DNA of 55,437 bases, from contig JACPOT010000047.1 in NCBI GenBank assembly GCA_016191385.1, positions 1 to 55,437 of the forward strand, written 5' to 3'. Source of the DNA: Chloroflexota bacterium. GTDB taxonomy: Bacteria > Chloroflexota > Limnocylindria > P2-11E. The notes beneath the pieces are model-generated. The model worked only from the letters and a program-made list of their open reading frames with translations. It made no database searches and was not told where the DNA came from. The position numbers and the translations under genes were made by a program. This document shows positions 8,923 to 17,609 of the stretch, one piece after another (the first letter of the stretch is position 1; each line of letters opens with the position of its first letter).

Positions 8923-9704
8923 GCTTCCCGGGGGGTTGGTTCGACGACCCGTCCCACCGCGGCGGACCCCAGCCCTGGACCTCGACGCTGCCGACCCTCC
9001 AGCTGCTCCACGATCTGGGGATCGACCCGTCCGCTGAGCGGGTGCGCCGGGCGGTGGCGCAGGTCAGAGAGCACTGCCGCTGGGAGCACGCCGGGCAGCC
9101 GTTCTTCAGCGGCGAGGTCGAGCCGTGCATCAACGGCCGGACCGTCGCATTGGGCACCTACTTCGGGCAGGACGTCGACGAGGTGGTCACCCGCCTTCTG
9201 GCTGAGCAGCTCGCGGACGGCGGGTGGAACTGCGAGGCGGAGAGGGGCTCGGTCCGCTCGTCGTTCGCGACCACGATCAACGTGCTGGAAGGACTGCTCG
9301 AGCACGAGCGCGCGACCGGTGGCACCGCACGATCCGTCGCGGCCCGGCGCCGCGGCGAGGAGTACCTCCTGGAGCGGAAGCTGTTCCGGCGCAAGAGCAC
9401 CGGCGAGGTCGTCGATCCCGCCTGGCTCGAGTTCTCGTTCCCGGTCCGCTGGCACTACGACGTGCTGTGTGCCCTCGACTACTTCCGCGCGGCGGGTGGT
9501 CGGCGGGACCCGCGGATGGCTGAGGCGATCCAGATCGTCCGATCCAAGAGACAGCCCGACGGCACCTGGCTGCTGGGGAACACGCATCCGGGGAGGATCC
9601 ACTTCGCGCTCGAGGACGGCGACGGCCGACCCAGCCGGTGGAACACGCTGCGGGCGCTGCGCGTCCTCGGCTGGTATGAGGAGACCGCGAGGATGGACGG
9701 GTAG
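8919..9704 (+). CDS. Squalene cyclase/prenyltransferase-like protein, probably 5'-truncated
   Basis: WTSTLPTLQLLHDLGIDP...QLADGGWNCEAERGSVRSSFATTINVLEGLLEHE. Confidence 0.75.
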   Translation: MSFPGGWFDDPSHRGGPQPWTSTLPTLQLLHDLGIDPSAERVRRAVAQVREHCRWEHAGQPFFSGEVEPCINGRTVALGTYFGQDVDEVVTRLLAEQLADGGWNCEAERGSVRSSFATTINVLEGLLEHERATGGTARSVAARRRGEEYLLERKLFRRKSTGEVVDPAWLEFSFPVRWHYDVLCALDYFRAAGGRRDPRMAEAIQIVRSKRQPDGTWLLGNTHPGRIHFALEDGDGRPSRWNTLRALRVLGWYEETARMDG

Positions 9705-9722
9705 GGGCATACTCCGCCCCTA
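9702..9722 (+). terminator. Hairpin TAGGGGC-N7-GCCCCTA overlapping the stop codon
   Basis: Perfect 7-bp stem; no U-tract. Confidence 0.4.
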
Positions 9723-9750
9723 GCGAACCCGGTCGCGCGGGGAGGGGATC

Positions 9751-9984
9751 GTGCCGGTCTATCTCACGAGGTTCAGCTACACGCCGGAGACCTGGGCCAG
9801 GCTCATCAACAAGCCGGAAGATCGCCGGAAGGCGGCGCAGTCGTACATCGAGTCCCTCTCCCTCGCGATAACCAGCGGCGGAGCGGTCAGCTCGCTCGAA
9901 ACGACCGTCCTGCTGACCGTCGAGGAAACGCTGGAAGCGCTACGCAAGGCAAAGGGGATCCAGTACCGGCCACCCGGCGCCTAG
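9751..9984 (+). CDS. GYD-domain family protein with an apparent internal deletion
   Basis: MPVYLTRFSYTPETWARLINKPEDRRKAAQSYIES|LSLAITSGGAVSSLETTVLLTVEETLEALRKA; the middle of the family is missing. Confidence 0.7.
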   Translation: MPVYLTRFSYTPETWARLINKPEDRRKAAQSYIESLSLAITSGGAVSSLETTVLLTVEETLEALRKAKGIQYRPPGA

Positions 9985-11246
9985 CGGGCCGCAGCTGCAG
10001 CGGCGTTCCATGACGCCGCGGTCTTGACCCGAGGGATCGGCGATGCGATGAGGAGCGCGATAGAGGCCGCCATCCCCGCCCATCCGATGGCGATGCCGCC
10101 ACGAACGCCGATCTGCTCGGCGAGGAAGGCCGCGAGGAGGGCGCCGACCGGGTAGCCAACGCCATGTGAGACCACTTCGAGCGTGGCGTTCGCGCGGCCG
10201 AGGATCCGATCGGGTACGAGTCCCTGCACGACCGAGATCTCGCCGACGCCCTCGATCGTCTGAAGGCCATCGCCGATGAGCTGCGGCAGGAAGACCATCA
10301 GGGTGGCGAGCGCGAGGGGTCCCTGCGCCAGGGGGGTCAGCACGCCGATCGCTGATGCGCCGATCGCGGTCCAGATGATCGCCGGACCGATCCCCAGCGC
10401 CGCGACCACACGCGACGCGAACACCGACCCGACGATCGAGCCGACGCCACCTGCGGAGATGACGACGCCGAGCAGGAACGGGTCGAGGTGGAGCTCGCGA
10501 AGAAGGTAGAGCGAGTAGAGGACGCCGTAGAACGACCCGAAGACGTGCGCGATGATCGATCGCGCCGCGAGGGGGAACACGATCGCGTGTCGTCGCACCA
10601 GCTGGAGCCCTTCGACGACCTCCCGGACGATCCGATCCGTCGACTCGCGCGCCGGGCGCGACGCCTCCGGCGTTCTGATCATGAGCAGCGCGACCGCCGA
10701 GACCACGAAGGACGCGCCGTCGACGAGGATCGCGAAGGGCGCGCTCACGATCTGCACGAGCGCGCCGGCGAACCCGGGGCCGCCGACCTCGGCGATCGAC
10801 GAGCTCATGGCCAGCTTGCTGTTCCCCTCGACGACCCGGTCGACGCCGATCAGCGAGGGCACGTAGGCGGGATACGCGGCCGAGAAGAAGGTCGCGAGAC
10901 AGCCATCGAGGAATGTCACGACGTAGAGCTGCTCCATCCGCAGCGCCCCCAGCGCCTGAGCCGCGGGGATCGAGAAGAGGAGCGCCGCGCGGATCAGGTC
11001 GGTCCCGATGAGGATGGGCCGGCGCCGGAGCCGGTCGACCCAGGCGCCGGCGAAGAGCCCGAACAGCAACGTCGCCGCACTCGCGGCCACGACCAGGTAC
11101 GCCATCTCGAGCGGGCCCGCGCCCAGGACCAGGATGGCCACGAGCGGCACCGCGGTCCGTGTGACGACCGACCCGAGACGGGAGATGGTCTGGCCGATCC
11201 ACAGCTTTCGGAAGTCCGGGTGCTTCCAGAGCGACACCGCCTGCAC
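9981..11246 (-). CDS. MFS transporter
   Basis: LWKHPDFRKLWIGQTISRLGSVVTRTAVPLVA...; 12 TM pattern. Confidence 0.92.
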   Translation of the reverse strand: MQAVSLWKHPDFRKLWIGQTISRLGSVVTRTAVPLVAILVLGAGPLEMAYLVVAASAATLLFGLFAGAWVDRLRRRPILIGTDLIRAALLFSIPAAQALGALRMEQLYVVTFLDGCLATFFSAAYPAYVPSLIGVDRVVEGNSKLAMSSSIAEVGGPGFAGALVQIVSAPFAILVDGASFVVSAVALLMIRTPEASRPARESTDRIVREVVEGLQLVRRHAIVFPLAARSIIAHVFGSFYGVLYSLYLLRELHLDPFLLGVVISAGGVGSIVGSVFASRVVAALGIGPAIIWTAIGASAIGVLTPLAQGPLALATLMVFLPQLIGDGLQTIEGVGEISVVQGLVPDRILGRANATLEVVSHGVGYPVGALLAAFLAEQIGVRGGIAIGWAGMAASIALLIASPIPRVKTAASWNAAAAAAR

Positions 11247-11302
11247 GGCCCGCAGCGTACCGGCGGAGGATCAGTGAGGAGAGCTCCGCCTAGCATCGGC
11301 GG

Positions 11303-11905
11303 GTGCGATCACCGCGCGCGCTCTTGGCGGCCGGGCTTCTCGTGGCGATCGCCGCTCTTGCGGTGGTCGCCATCTGGCGGCCGCTCGACAACGGCGGTCT
11401 CCGCTCGACCCCGAGCGTCGTCGTAGCCGTCCGCGACCTCTCGCGTCTCGAAAGCGTCGAGTACCACGTCGAGCGCGTCATCGACCTCCGCGACAAGCAG
11501 TCCCTGCTTTTCGGCCTCATCAAGACGCAGGACGCGATCCTGTTCGTCGCGGTCGGCGAGGTCACCGCGGGTGTCGACCTGAGCGAGCTGAAGGAGGGCG
11601 ACGTCGTCGCGGACCGCGCCGGCGGCACCGTCAGCATCACGCTCCCGGCGGCGCGGGTGCTCTCGACACGCCTCGACAACGAGCGGAGCTTCGTCTTCTC
11701 GCGGTCGACGGACCTGCTCGCGCGGCGTCAGGAGGACCTCGAGAGCCGCGCACGCCAGGAAGCGGAGCGGACCCTCGAGCAGAGCGCTGTCGATACGGGC
11801 ATCCTCGACCGGGCGCGCGCGAACGCGGAGCGCACGGTCGCGGCCTTGGTCCGCTCGCTCGGCTACACGACCGTCACGGTCACGTCCCGCGCCGCGCTGC
11901 CCTAG
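11303..11905 (+). CDS. DUF4230 domain-containing protein
   Basis: LSRLESVEYHVERVIDLRDKQSLLFGLIKTQDAILFVAVGEVTAGVDLSEL. Confidence 0.85.
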   Translation: MRSPRALLAAGLLVAIAALAVVAIWRPLDNGGLRSTPSVVVAVRDLSRLESVEYHVERVIDLRDKQSLLFGLIKTQDAILFVAVGEVTAGVDLSELKEGDVVADRAGGTVSITLPAARVLSTRLDNERSFVFSRSTDLLARRQEDLESRARQEAERTLEQSAVDTGILDRARANAERTVAALVRSLGYTTVTVTSRAALP

Positions 11906-13395
11906 GCGAGCTCGGCGGTCTCCCGCCACACGGGCACCGCTGTCGGGAACCCGAGCGCCCGGACTTTCGGCTCGAACGCCGCTTGCGCCGCGGGGTCGCC
12001 GTGCACGATGAAGGTGGTGCGCGGCTTTCGCCTGAAGGCGGAGAGCCACGCGAGCAGCTCCGGCTCGTCGGCGTGCGCCGAGAACCCGTCGATGGACCGG
12101 ACCTGACAGCGGACGGCGAGATCCTGACCGTCGATCCGCACGCTCTTCGCGCCCTGCTGCAGGTGAGCGCCGAGAGTGCCGTCGCCCTGGTAGCCGACGA
12201 ACAGCAGGGTCATCGCCGGATCTCCGACGAGGGCCTTCACGTGCTGGACGATCCGGCCGCCGGTGATCATCCCGTTGGACGCGACGACCATGAAGGGCCG
12301 TGGCCCCTGCTCGATGGCCTGAGAGTCCCGCGCGCTGTTCACCACGACCGCGCCGGGGTAGTCGACGGGGGAGTCGTTGCGCGCGACCAGCGCGCGCGCC
12401 TCCTCATCGAAGTAGCCCGGGTGCGCCCGGTAGACATCGGTGGCCTTCTGCGCCATCGGCGAATCGAGATAGAGAGGGATGCGCGGGATGGTCCCGGCCT
12501 CGAACAGCCGGTCCAGCTGGTAGACGACCTCCTGCGTCCGGCCGATGGCGAACGACGGCATCAGGAGCACGCCCTTGGCATCGGCCGTCAGCTTCACCGC
12601 CTCGCCGAGCAGGCGGATCGCTTCCTCCGCGGACTCGTGCGTACGGCCGCCGTACGTCGACTCGATGACGAGGTAGTCAGCGCTCGCGACCCGGACGGGG
12701 TCACGGATGATCGGCGTCCCCGGTCGTCCGAGGTCTCCGCTGAATACGACCACCCGATCCCCGCCGGGCTGCGCGACGCGGACACGAACGATCGCGGAGC
12801 CGAGGATGTGGCCCGCATCCAGGAAGGTCGCGGCGATCCCCGGCGCGATCTCGACCTCCGCCCCGTACTCGACGCCCCGGAAGAGCGCGAGCGCCGCGTT
12901 CGCGTCCGCGGTCGTGTACAGCGGCTCGCGCAGTCCGGTCATCGCGCCGGGGGATGCGTGCCGCGTCGCGGCCGCGGGGTCTTCCTTCGCGGCCGCCGCG
13001 AACGCGGCCATGGTCTCTTCGTCCTCGGCCGCCGCGCGTTCGGCGTGGCGCGCGGCGAAGCGCTGATGGCTCTCGGCGGCCTCCTCCTGCAGCTTGGCGG
13101 AGTCGAGCAGCACGATCCGAGTGAGGTCGACGGTGCCCTTCGTCGCGTAGATGGGCTTGCGGAAACCGGATCCCGCGAGGTGCGGGATCAAGCCGCAGTG
13201 ATCGAGGTGCGCGTGCGTGAGGAGCAGCGCGTCGATCTCCGCCGGCGCATAGGAGAAGGGCACCCGATTGCGGATCACGTCGTGCGGACTCCCCTGGAAC
13301 ATCCCGCAGTCGACGAGCACTCGCGCTCTATCGGTCTCGAGGAGGAACTGGGAGCCCGTCACGGTGCGCGTCGCGCCGAGGAAGTGCAGACGCAC
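11902..13395 (-). CDS. MBL-fold metallo-hydrolase with beta-CASP domain
   Basis: LLTHAHLDHCGLIPHLA, FSGDLGRPGTPII, VASNGMITGGRIVQHV, FSAHADEPELLAWL. Confidence 0.93.
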   Translation of the reverse strand: MRLHFLGATRTVTGSQFLLETDRARVLVDCGMFQGSPHDVIRNRVPFSYAPAEIDALLLTHAHLDHCGLIPHLAGSGFRKPIYATKGTVDLTRIVLLDSAKLQEEAAESHQRFAARHAERAAAEDEETMAAFAAAAKEDPAAATRHASPGAMTGLREPLYTTADANAALALFRGVEYGAEVEIAPGIAATFLDAGHILGSAIVRVRVAQPGGDRVVVFSGDLGRPGTPIIRDPVRVASADYLVIESTYGGRTHESAEEAIRLLGEAVKLTADAKGVLLMPSFAIGRTQEVVYQLDRLFEAGTIPRIPLYLDSPMAQKATDVYRAHPGYFDEEARALVARNDSPVDYPGAVVVNSARDSQAIEQGPRPFMVVASNGMITGGRIVQHVKALVGDPAMTLLFVGYQGDGTLGAHLQQGAKSVRIDGQDLAVRCQVRSIDGFSAHADEPELLAWLSAFRRKPRTTFIVHGDPAAQAAFEPKVRALGFPTAVPVWRETAELA

Positions 13396-13412
13396 ACGGC
13401 CATGATGCCGGG

Positions 13413-14525
13413 CTAGGCGTGGAGTGCGAGACGCTCCTGCCGGAAGGGCACGCGGGCCTTCCGCTTGAGCTCGCGGAACTCGTCGCCCTGCGTCTCGGTG
13501 ACGAAGGTCAGGGCCTTCCCTGTCTCACCCGCGCGTCCGGTGCGCCCGACGCGATGGACGTACGTCTCCGGATCCTCGGGCAGATCGAAGTTGATGACGT
13601 GGTCGATGCCCTCGACGTGGATGCCGCGCGACGCCAGGTTCGTCGCGATGAGGGGCGACACCGTGCCCCTCTTGAATCCTTCGAGCACCCGCTCGCGCTT
13701 CTGCTGCGGGATGTCGCCGTGCAGAGCGCCGGCGTCGTGGCCCAGCTTGACGAGATCGCGAGCGAGCTTGTCGACCCCGCGTTTGGTGCGGCGGAACACG
13801 AGCACGCGGCTGGCGTCCTCACGCGCGAGGACCGCTCGCAGTGCGCGGAGCTTGTCGACGTGACGGACCTCCATGAACGTCTGATCGATCGTGTCGATGG
13901 TCGGCTGCTCGGGCTTCACGGAGGCCTTGACGGGATCCCGGGTCAATGCCTTGACCGCGGCCTCGACCTCGCGTGTGAACGTCGCGGAGAAGAGCGCGGT
14001 CTGATGCTTCGCCGGGATCTTCGCGACGATCCGCTTGATGTCGTTGATGAAACCCATGTCGAGGAGACGGTCGGCCTCGTCGAGGATGAGGGTGTCGATG
14101 CCGCCGAGATCGAGCGTGCGCCGCTCGACGAGGTCGAGAAGCCGGCCCGGTGTACCGACGACGATGTGGACGCCGATGCGAAGGTCGCGCTCCTGCGCGC
14201 CGTAGCCGATGCCGCCGTAGACGGCCGCGACACGGACGCGCCGGAACTTACCGAGTGCCGCGAAGTCGCCTGCGACCTGCAGGCAGAGCTCGCGGGTGGG
14301 GACGATCGCGAGGACGAACGGCCGACGTGCGGGGCCCGCGACCCGTTCGAGGAGCGGGATGGCGAACGCCGCCGTCTTGCCAGTGCCTGTCTGCGCCTGG
14401 GCCACGACGTCGTGGCCCTTGCGCAGCAGGGGGATGACCTGCGATTGGATGGCTGTGGGCTCGACCCAACCGAGCGTCTTGACCGCCCGGTCGATGTCGG
14501 GATGGGATCCGAGCAGGGTCAGGCG
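13413..14525 (-). CDS. DEAD/DEAH-box RNA helicase (start codon uncertain)
   Basis: AQTGTGKTAAFAIPLL, DEAD motif, SATF, HRVGRTGRAG. Confidence 0.9.
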   Translation of the reverse strand, partial: RLTLLGSHPDIDRAVKTLGWVEPTAIQSQVIPLLRKGHDVVAQAQTGTGKTAAFAIPLLERVAGPARRPFVLAIVPTRELCLQVAGDFAALGKFRRVRVAAVYGGIGYGAQERDLRIGVHIVVGTPGRLLDLVERRTLDLGGIDTLILDEADRLLDMGFINDIKRIVAKIPAKHQTALFSATFTREVEAAVKALTRDPVKASVKPEQPTIDTIDQTFMEVRHVDKLRALRAVLAREDASRVLVFRRTKRGVDKLARDLVKLGHDAGALHGDIPQQKRERVLEGFKRGTVSPLIATNLASRGIHVEGIDHVINFDLPEDPETYVHRVGRTGRAGETGKALTFVTETQGDEFRELKRKARVPFRQERLALHA

Positions 14526-14650
14526 GCGCGCGCGACCGATCCGCCGCTCCTCTTGTCCTTGTCCTTCGCCCACTTGTTCTTCGACGCCGACGCCTTGGAG
14601 CGGCGCTTGGCCGCTTTCAGGCGCAGGCGCGAGCCTTTTCGCCGGGACAA

Positions 14651-14980
14651 CTAGTACCGTGCCGGCCGCTTCGTCTCGAAGCAGCTGCTGCAGTAGACCG
14701 GCTTGTCGCCGCGGGGCTGGAACGGCACGCGTGCCTCCTGGCCGCACTGCGAGCACGTCGCGGAGAACATCTCGCGCTGGCCGCCGCCGTATCCGCCGCC
14801 GCTCCCTGCGTAGCCGCCCCCACCCGATCCACCGCTTGCGCGGCGCGCGCCGCGGCAGCTCTGGCAACGACCCGGCTGGTTCATGAGGCCGCGCTGCTGG
14901 TAGAACTCCTGCTCGCCCGCCGTGAAGACGAACGGTTGTGTGCAGTCCTTGCACGTGAGTGTGATGTCGCTGAAGCTCAT
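14651..14980 (-). CDS. Zinc-ribbon protein with two CxxC pairs and a Gly-rich linker
   Basis: MSFSDITLTCKDCTQPFVFTAGEQEFY...CQSCR...CSQCGQEARVPFQPRGDKPVYCSSCF. Confidence 0.88.
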   Translation of the reverse strand: MSFSDITLTCKDCTQPFVFTAGEQEFYQQRGLMNQPGRCQSCRGARRASGGSGGGGYAGSGGGYGGGQREMFSATCSQCGQEARVPFQPRGDKPVYCSSCFETKRPARY

Positions 14981-15119
14981 GTGGCTTCTCCCTTTGTCGC
15001 TAGCTGGCCGATGCCCGAGCTCACCTACGTAGGATCGTTCCGCAGGGAGAAGCTCCGCTCGGACGGCCCGTGTGGGTGCGATCTTCGTGACCGCTGTTAC
15101 GCAAGCGTAGCACATTGCA

Positions 15120-15140
15120 CTCATGAGCGCGACTCATGAG
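15120..15140. promoter_or_regulatory. Double palindrome CTCATGAG-cgcga-CTCATGAG upstream of TAGAAT
   Basis: Direct reading; intergenic between divergent genes. Confidence 0.6.
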
Positions 15141-15225
15141 CGGTGTAGAATGACCTCTGAAGCTCGCGGATCCTGGGAGACCGCGACCCCTCACTTCCCC
15201 CACATCCGACCGAGCGCTCCCTGGA

Positions 15226-16425
15226 ATGGAGCCCGCCATGCGCATTGCTTTCGTCGCCTCCGCCGTTCCGCGCCGCTGCGGCATCGCCACATTCACGTCG
15301 GATCTCGCCGCGGGCGTGAAGGCGGCGGACCCGTCGGTCCGTGTGCAGTTCGCCGCGATCGACGAGCCGTTCGCGGCCCGGACCTATGGAGCCGACGTGC
15401 CGTGGCGGATCGCGCAAGAGCGAGCGCCCTCGTTCGCCGCGGTGGCGGAAGCCATCTCCCGTTCGAGCGTGGACGTCGTGAACGTCCAGCATGAGTTCGG
15501 GCTCTACGGCCTGTGGCATGACGGGACCTACGACGACCACCTTCGCGTGTTCCTCGATGCGCTGAGGAAGCCGGCGGTCACCACGTTCCACACCGTCCCC
15601 GCGCTACCTGAGCCGTGGATGCGCACGGCGATCCGCGACGCGGCCGACCGCAGCGCCGCGATCGTCGTCATGTCGGCCACCGGCGCGCGTCTTCTGCGTG
15701 AGGTCTACGGAGTGTCGAAAGCGCCCGTCGTCATCGCGCACGGCATGCCAGCGATCGAGCCGCGCGGCCGCCGACGGCTGAAGCGCGCGCTGGGCGTGGA
15801 GGAGGACCGCAGTGTCATCAGCACGTTCGGTCTGGTCGATCCGCGCAAGGGGATCGAGTACATGGTCCAGGCCCTGCCCGCGATCGTCGCCGCCCATCCG
15901 CGTGCCATCTACCTGGTCATCGGGCAGACGCATCCCGAGCTGCAGAAGCGCGAGGGCGAGTCCTACCGCAACTCGCTGATCGAGGCGGCGCGGCGCGAGG
16001 GTGTCACCGAGCATCTGCGCTTCGTCAACGAGTACCTGACCCAGCGGCAGATCGTCGACTTCCTCCTCGCGACAGACGTCTACGTGACGCCCTACCTCGA
16101 CCCGGAGCAGATCACGAGCGGGACGCTCGCGTACGCCCTCGGCGCGGGGAAGGCCATCGTGTCCACGCCCTACTTGCATGCGAGCGAGGTCCTCGACGAC
16201 GGCCGCGGCGTGCTCGTCCCGTTCCGCGACGCGGCCGCCATCGCGACGGCCGTCAACGGCATCCTCGGGGATCCCGCGCGCAAGAGCGAGCTCGAGAGGC
16301 GCGCGTACGCCTATGGCCGGCAGACCACGTGGCCCGCGATCGGCGAGCAGGTGCTGTCGCTCATGCGCCACGTCGTGGCCGCACGCGGCGCGGCTGCCCA
16401 CCCCGCTTCCGCACGGATCGCATGA
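15226..16425 (+). CDS. Glycosyltransferase family 4-like
   Basis: RIAFVASAVPRRCGIATFTSDLA...VVIAHGMP...TFGLVDPRKGIEYMVQALP. Confidence 0.9.
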   Translation: MEPAMRIAFVASAVPRRCGIATFTSDLAAGVKAADPSVRVQFAAIDEPFAARTYGADVPWRIAQERAPSFAAVAEAISRSSVDVVNVQHEFGLYGLWHDGTYDDHLRVFLDALRKPAVTTFHTVPALPEPWMRTAIRDAADRSAAIVVMSATGARLLREVYGVSKAPVVIAHGMPAIEPRGRRRLKRALGVEEDRSVISTFGLVDPRKGIEYMVQALPAIVAAHPRAIYLVIGQTHPELQKREGESYRNSLIEAARREGVTEHLRFVNEYLTQRQIVDFLLATDVYVTPYLDPEQITSGTLAYALGAGKAIVSTPYLHASEVLDDGRGVLVPFRDAAAIATAVNGILGDPARKSELERRAYAYGRQTTWPAIGEQVLSLMRHVVAARGAAAHPASARIA

Positions 16426-17609
16426 GCATCGGGCAGCGACTGCGCGAGAACCCCCTGATCACCGCGCGCGACGTGCCGCCCTCGCTGCCGGAGCTCGAGG
16501 TCGTCTCCGTCTTTAATGCGGCCGTCGCCCGCGTCGGCGACGAGGTGATCCTGCTGCTGCGCGTCGCCGAGCGACCCCGGAGTGATCTCGATCCGCCCGC
16601 CGGCGCGCTCACGCTGGATCTGCGGAAGCCATTCCCCACATTCGCGCCGCTTCCCTCGGGGTATCGGAAGCACGAGGTCGTCGGGATGTGTGTGGTCGAT
16701 ACCGCGTCGACCCCCGCGCGCGTGACCGTCGCGTACGTCCCGGTCGACCTCCCGGGTCTGGACCTCAGCGACCCGCGGACCATTCGGTACCGCGACCCGT
16801 GGCGCCCGCCGGACAGGGCCGATGGCTACACCGATCATCTCGCGCAGTTGTCGCACCTGCGGGTCGCGCGCAGCCGCGATGGCATCACCTTCCAGGTCGA
16901 CCCGCTGCCGGCGCTCGTGCCCGACGGCCGCCTCGAGGAGTACGGGGTCGAGGACCCGCGCGCGACCTTCATCGACGGCCGCTGGCAGGTCACGTACGTC
17001 TCCGTTTCGCGATGGGGGATCACCACGAGCCTCGCGTCAACGCTCGACTTCCGGACCTTCGAGCGCCATGGGGTCATCTTCCTGCCCGACCACAAGGACG
17101 TCGTCCTGTTCCCGGAGCGCGTGAAGGGGAGGTACTTCGCGCTCACGCGACCGATGTCACAGACCTTCAGCAAGATCCTGGGGATGTGGATGGCCTCGGG
17201 CGACGACCTTCTCGAGTGGGGGCGTCACGTCCCCATCTGCCTGCCGCGGGATGGCTACTGGGACGAGCGCCGAACAGGCGCATCGGCCGTGCCCTTCCGC
17301 GTGGCCGAGGGCTGGCTCGAGCTCTATCACGGCGTCGACCACGACTCGCACTACGCGATGGGCGCGCTGCTCCTCGATGGCGACGATCCGACGCGCGTTC
17401 TCGCGCGGTCGCGCCGGCCGATCCTCGCCCCCGAGGAGGCCTACGAGCGCCACGGTCTTTTCAACGACACGATCTTCTCGTGCGGCCACCTCGACCTCGG
17501 AGGAGGGCGTATCCGGCTGTACTACGGCGCGGCCGACTCCGTGGTCGCCGCCGCCGACCTCGACGTCCGGGCGATCGTGGCGAGCCTCGAGCCCTGGACG
17601 GGCCCGTAG
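16422..17609 (+). CDS. Glycoside hydrolase family 130 (mannoside phosphorylase type)
   Basis: ENPLITARDVPPS...VFNAAVARVGDEVILLLRV, GVEDPRATFIDGRW, LYYGAADSVVAAAD. Confidence 0.88.
   Translation: MSIGQRLRENPLITARDVPPSLPELEVVSVFNAAVARVGDEVILLLRVAERPRSDLDPPAGALTLDLRKPFPTFAPLPSGYRKHEVVGMCVVDTASTPARVTVAYVPVDLPGLDLSDPRTIRYRDPWRPPDRADGYTDHLAQLSHLRVARSRDGITFQVDPLPALVPDGRLEEYGVEDPRATFIDGRWQVTYVSVSRWGITTSLASTLDFRTFERHGVIFLPDHKDVVLFPERVKGRYFALTRPMSQTFSKILGMWMASGDDLLEWGRHVPICLPRDGYWDERRTGASAVPFRVAEGWLELYHGVDHDSHYAMGALLLDGDDPTRVLARSRRPILAPEEAYERHGLFNDTIFSCGHLDLGGGRIRLYYGAADSVVAAADLDVRAIVASLEPWTGP

Noticed and set aside
11983-13416. 477-aa plus-strand ORF
   Set aside because: Antisense to the beta-CASP hydrolase gene
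14526-14954. N-terminal extension of the DEAD-box ORF to 513 aa
   Set aside because: Out-of-frame read of the zinc-ribbon gene; helicase homology begins only near HPDIDRAVKTLGW
16688-17608. N-terminal half of the 664-aa plus-strand ORF
   Set aside because: Only the part from GTG 17609 has protein-like sequence; the upstream part is an out-of-frame read of the GH130 gene
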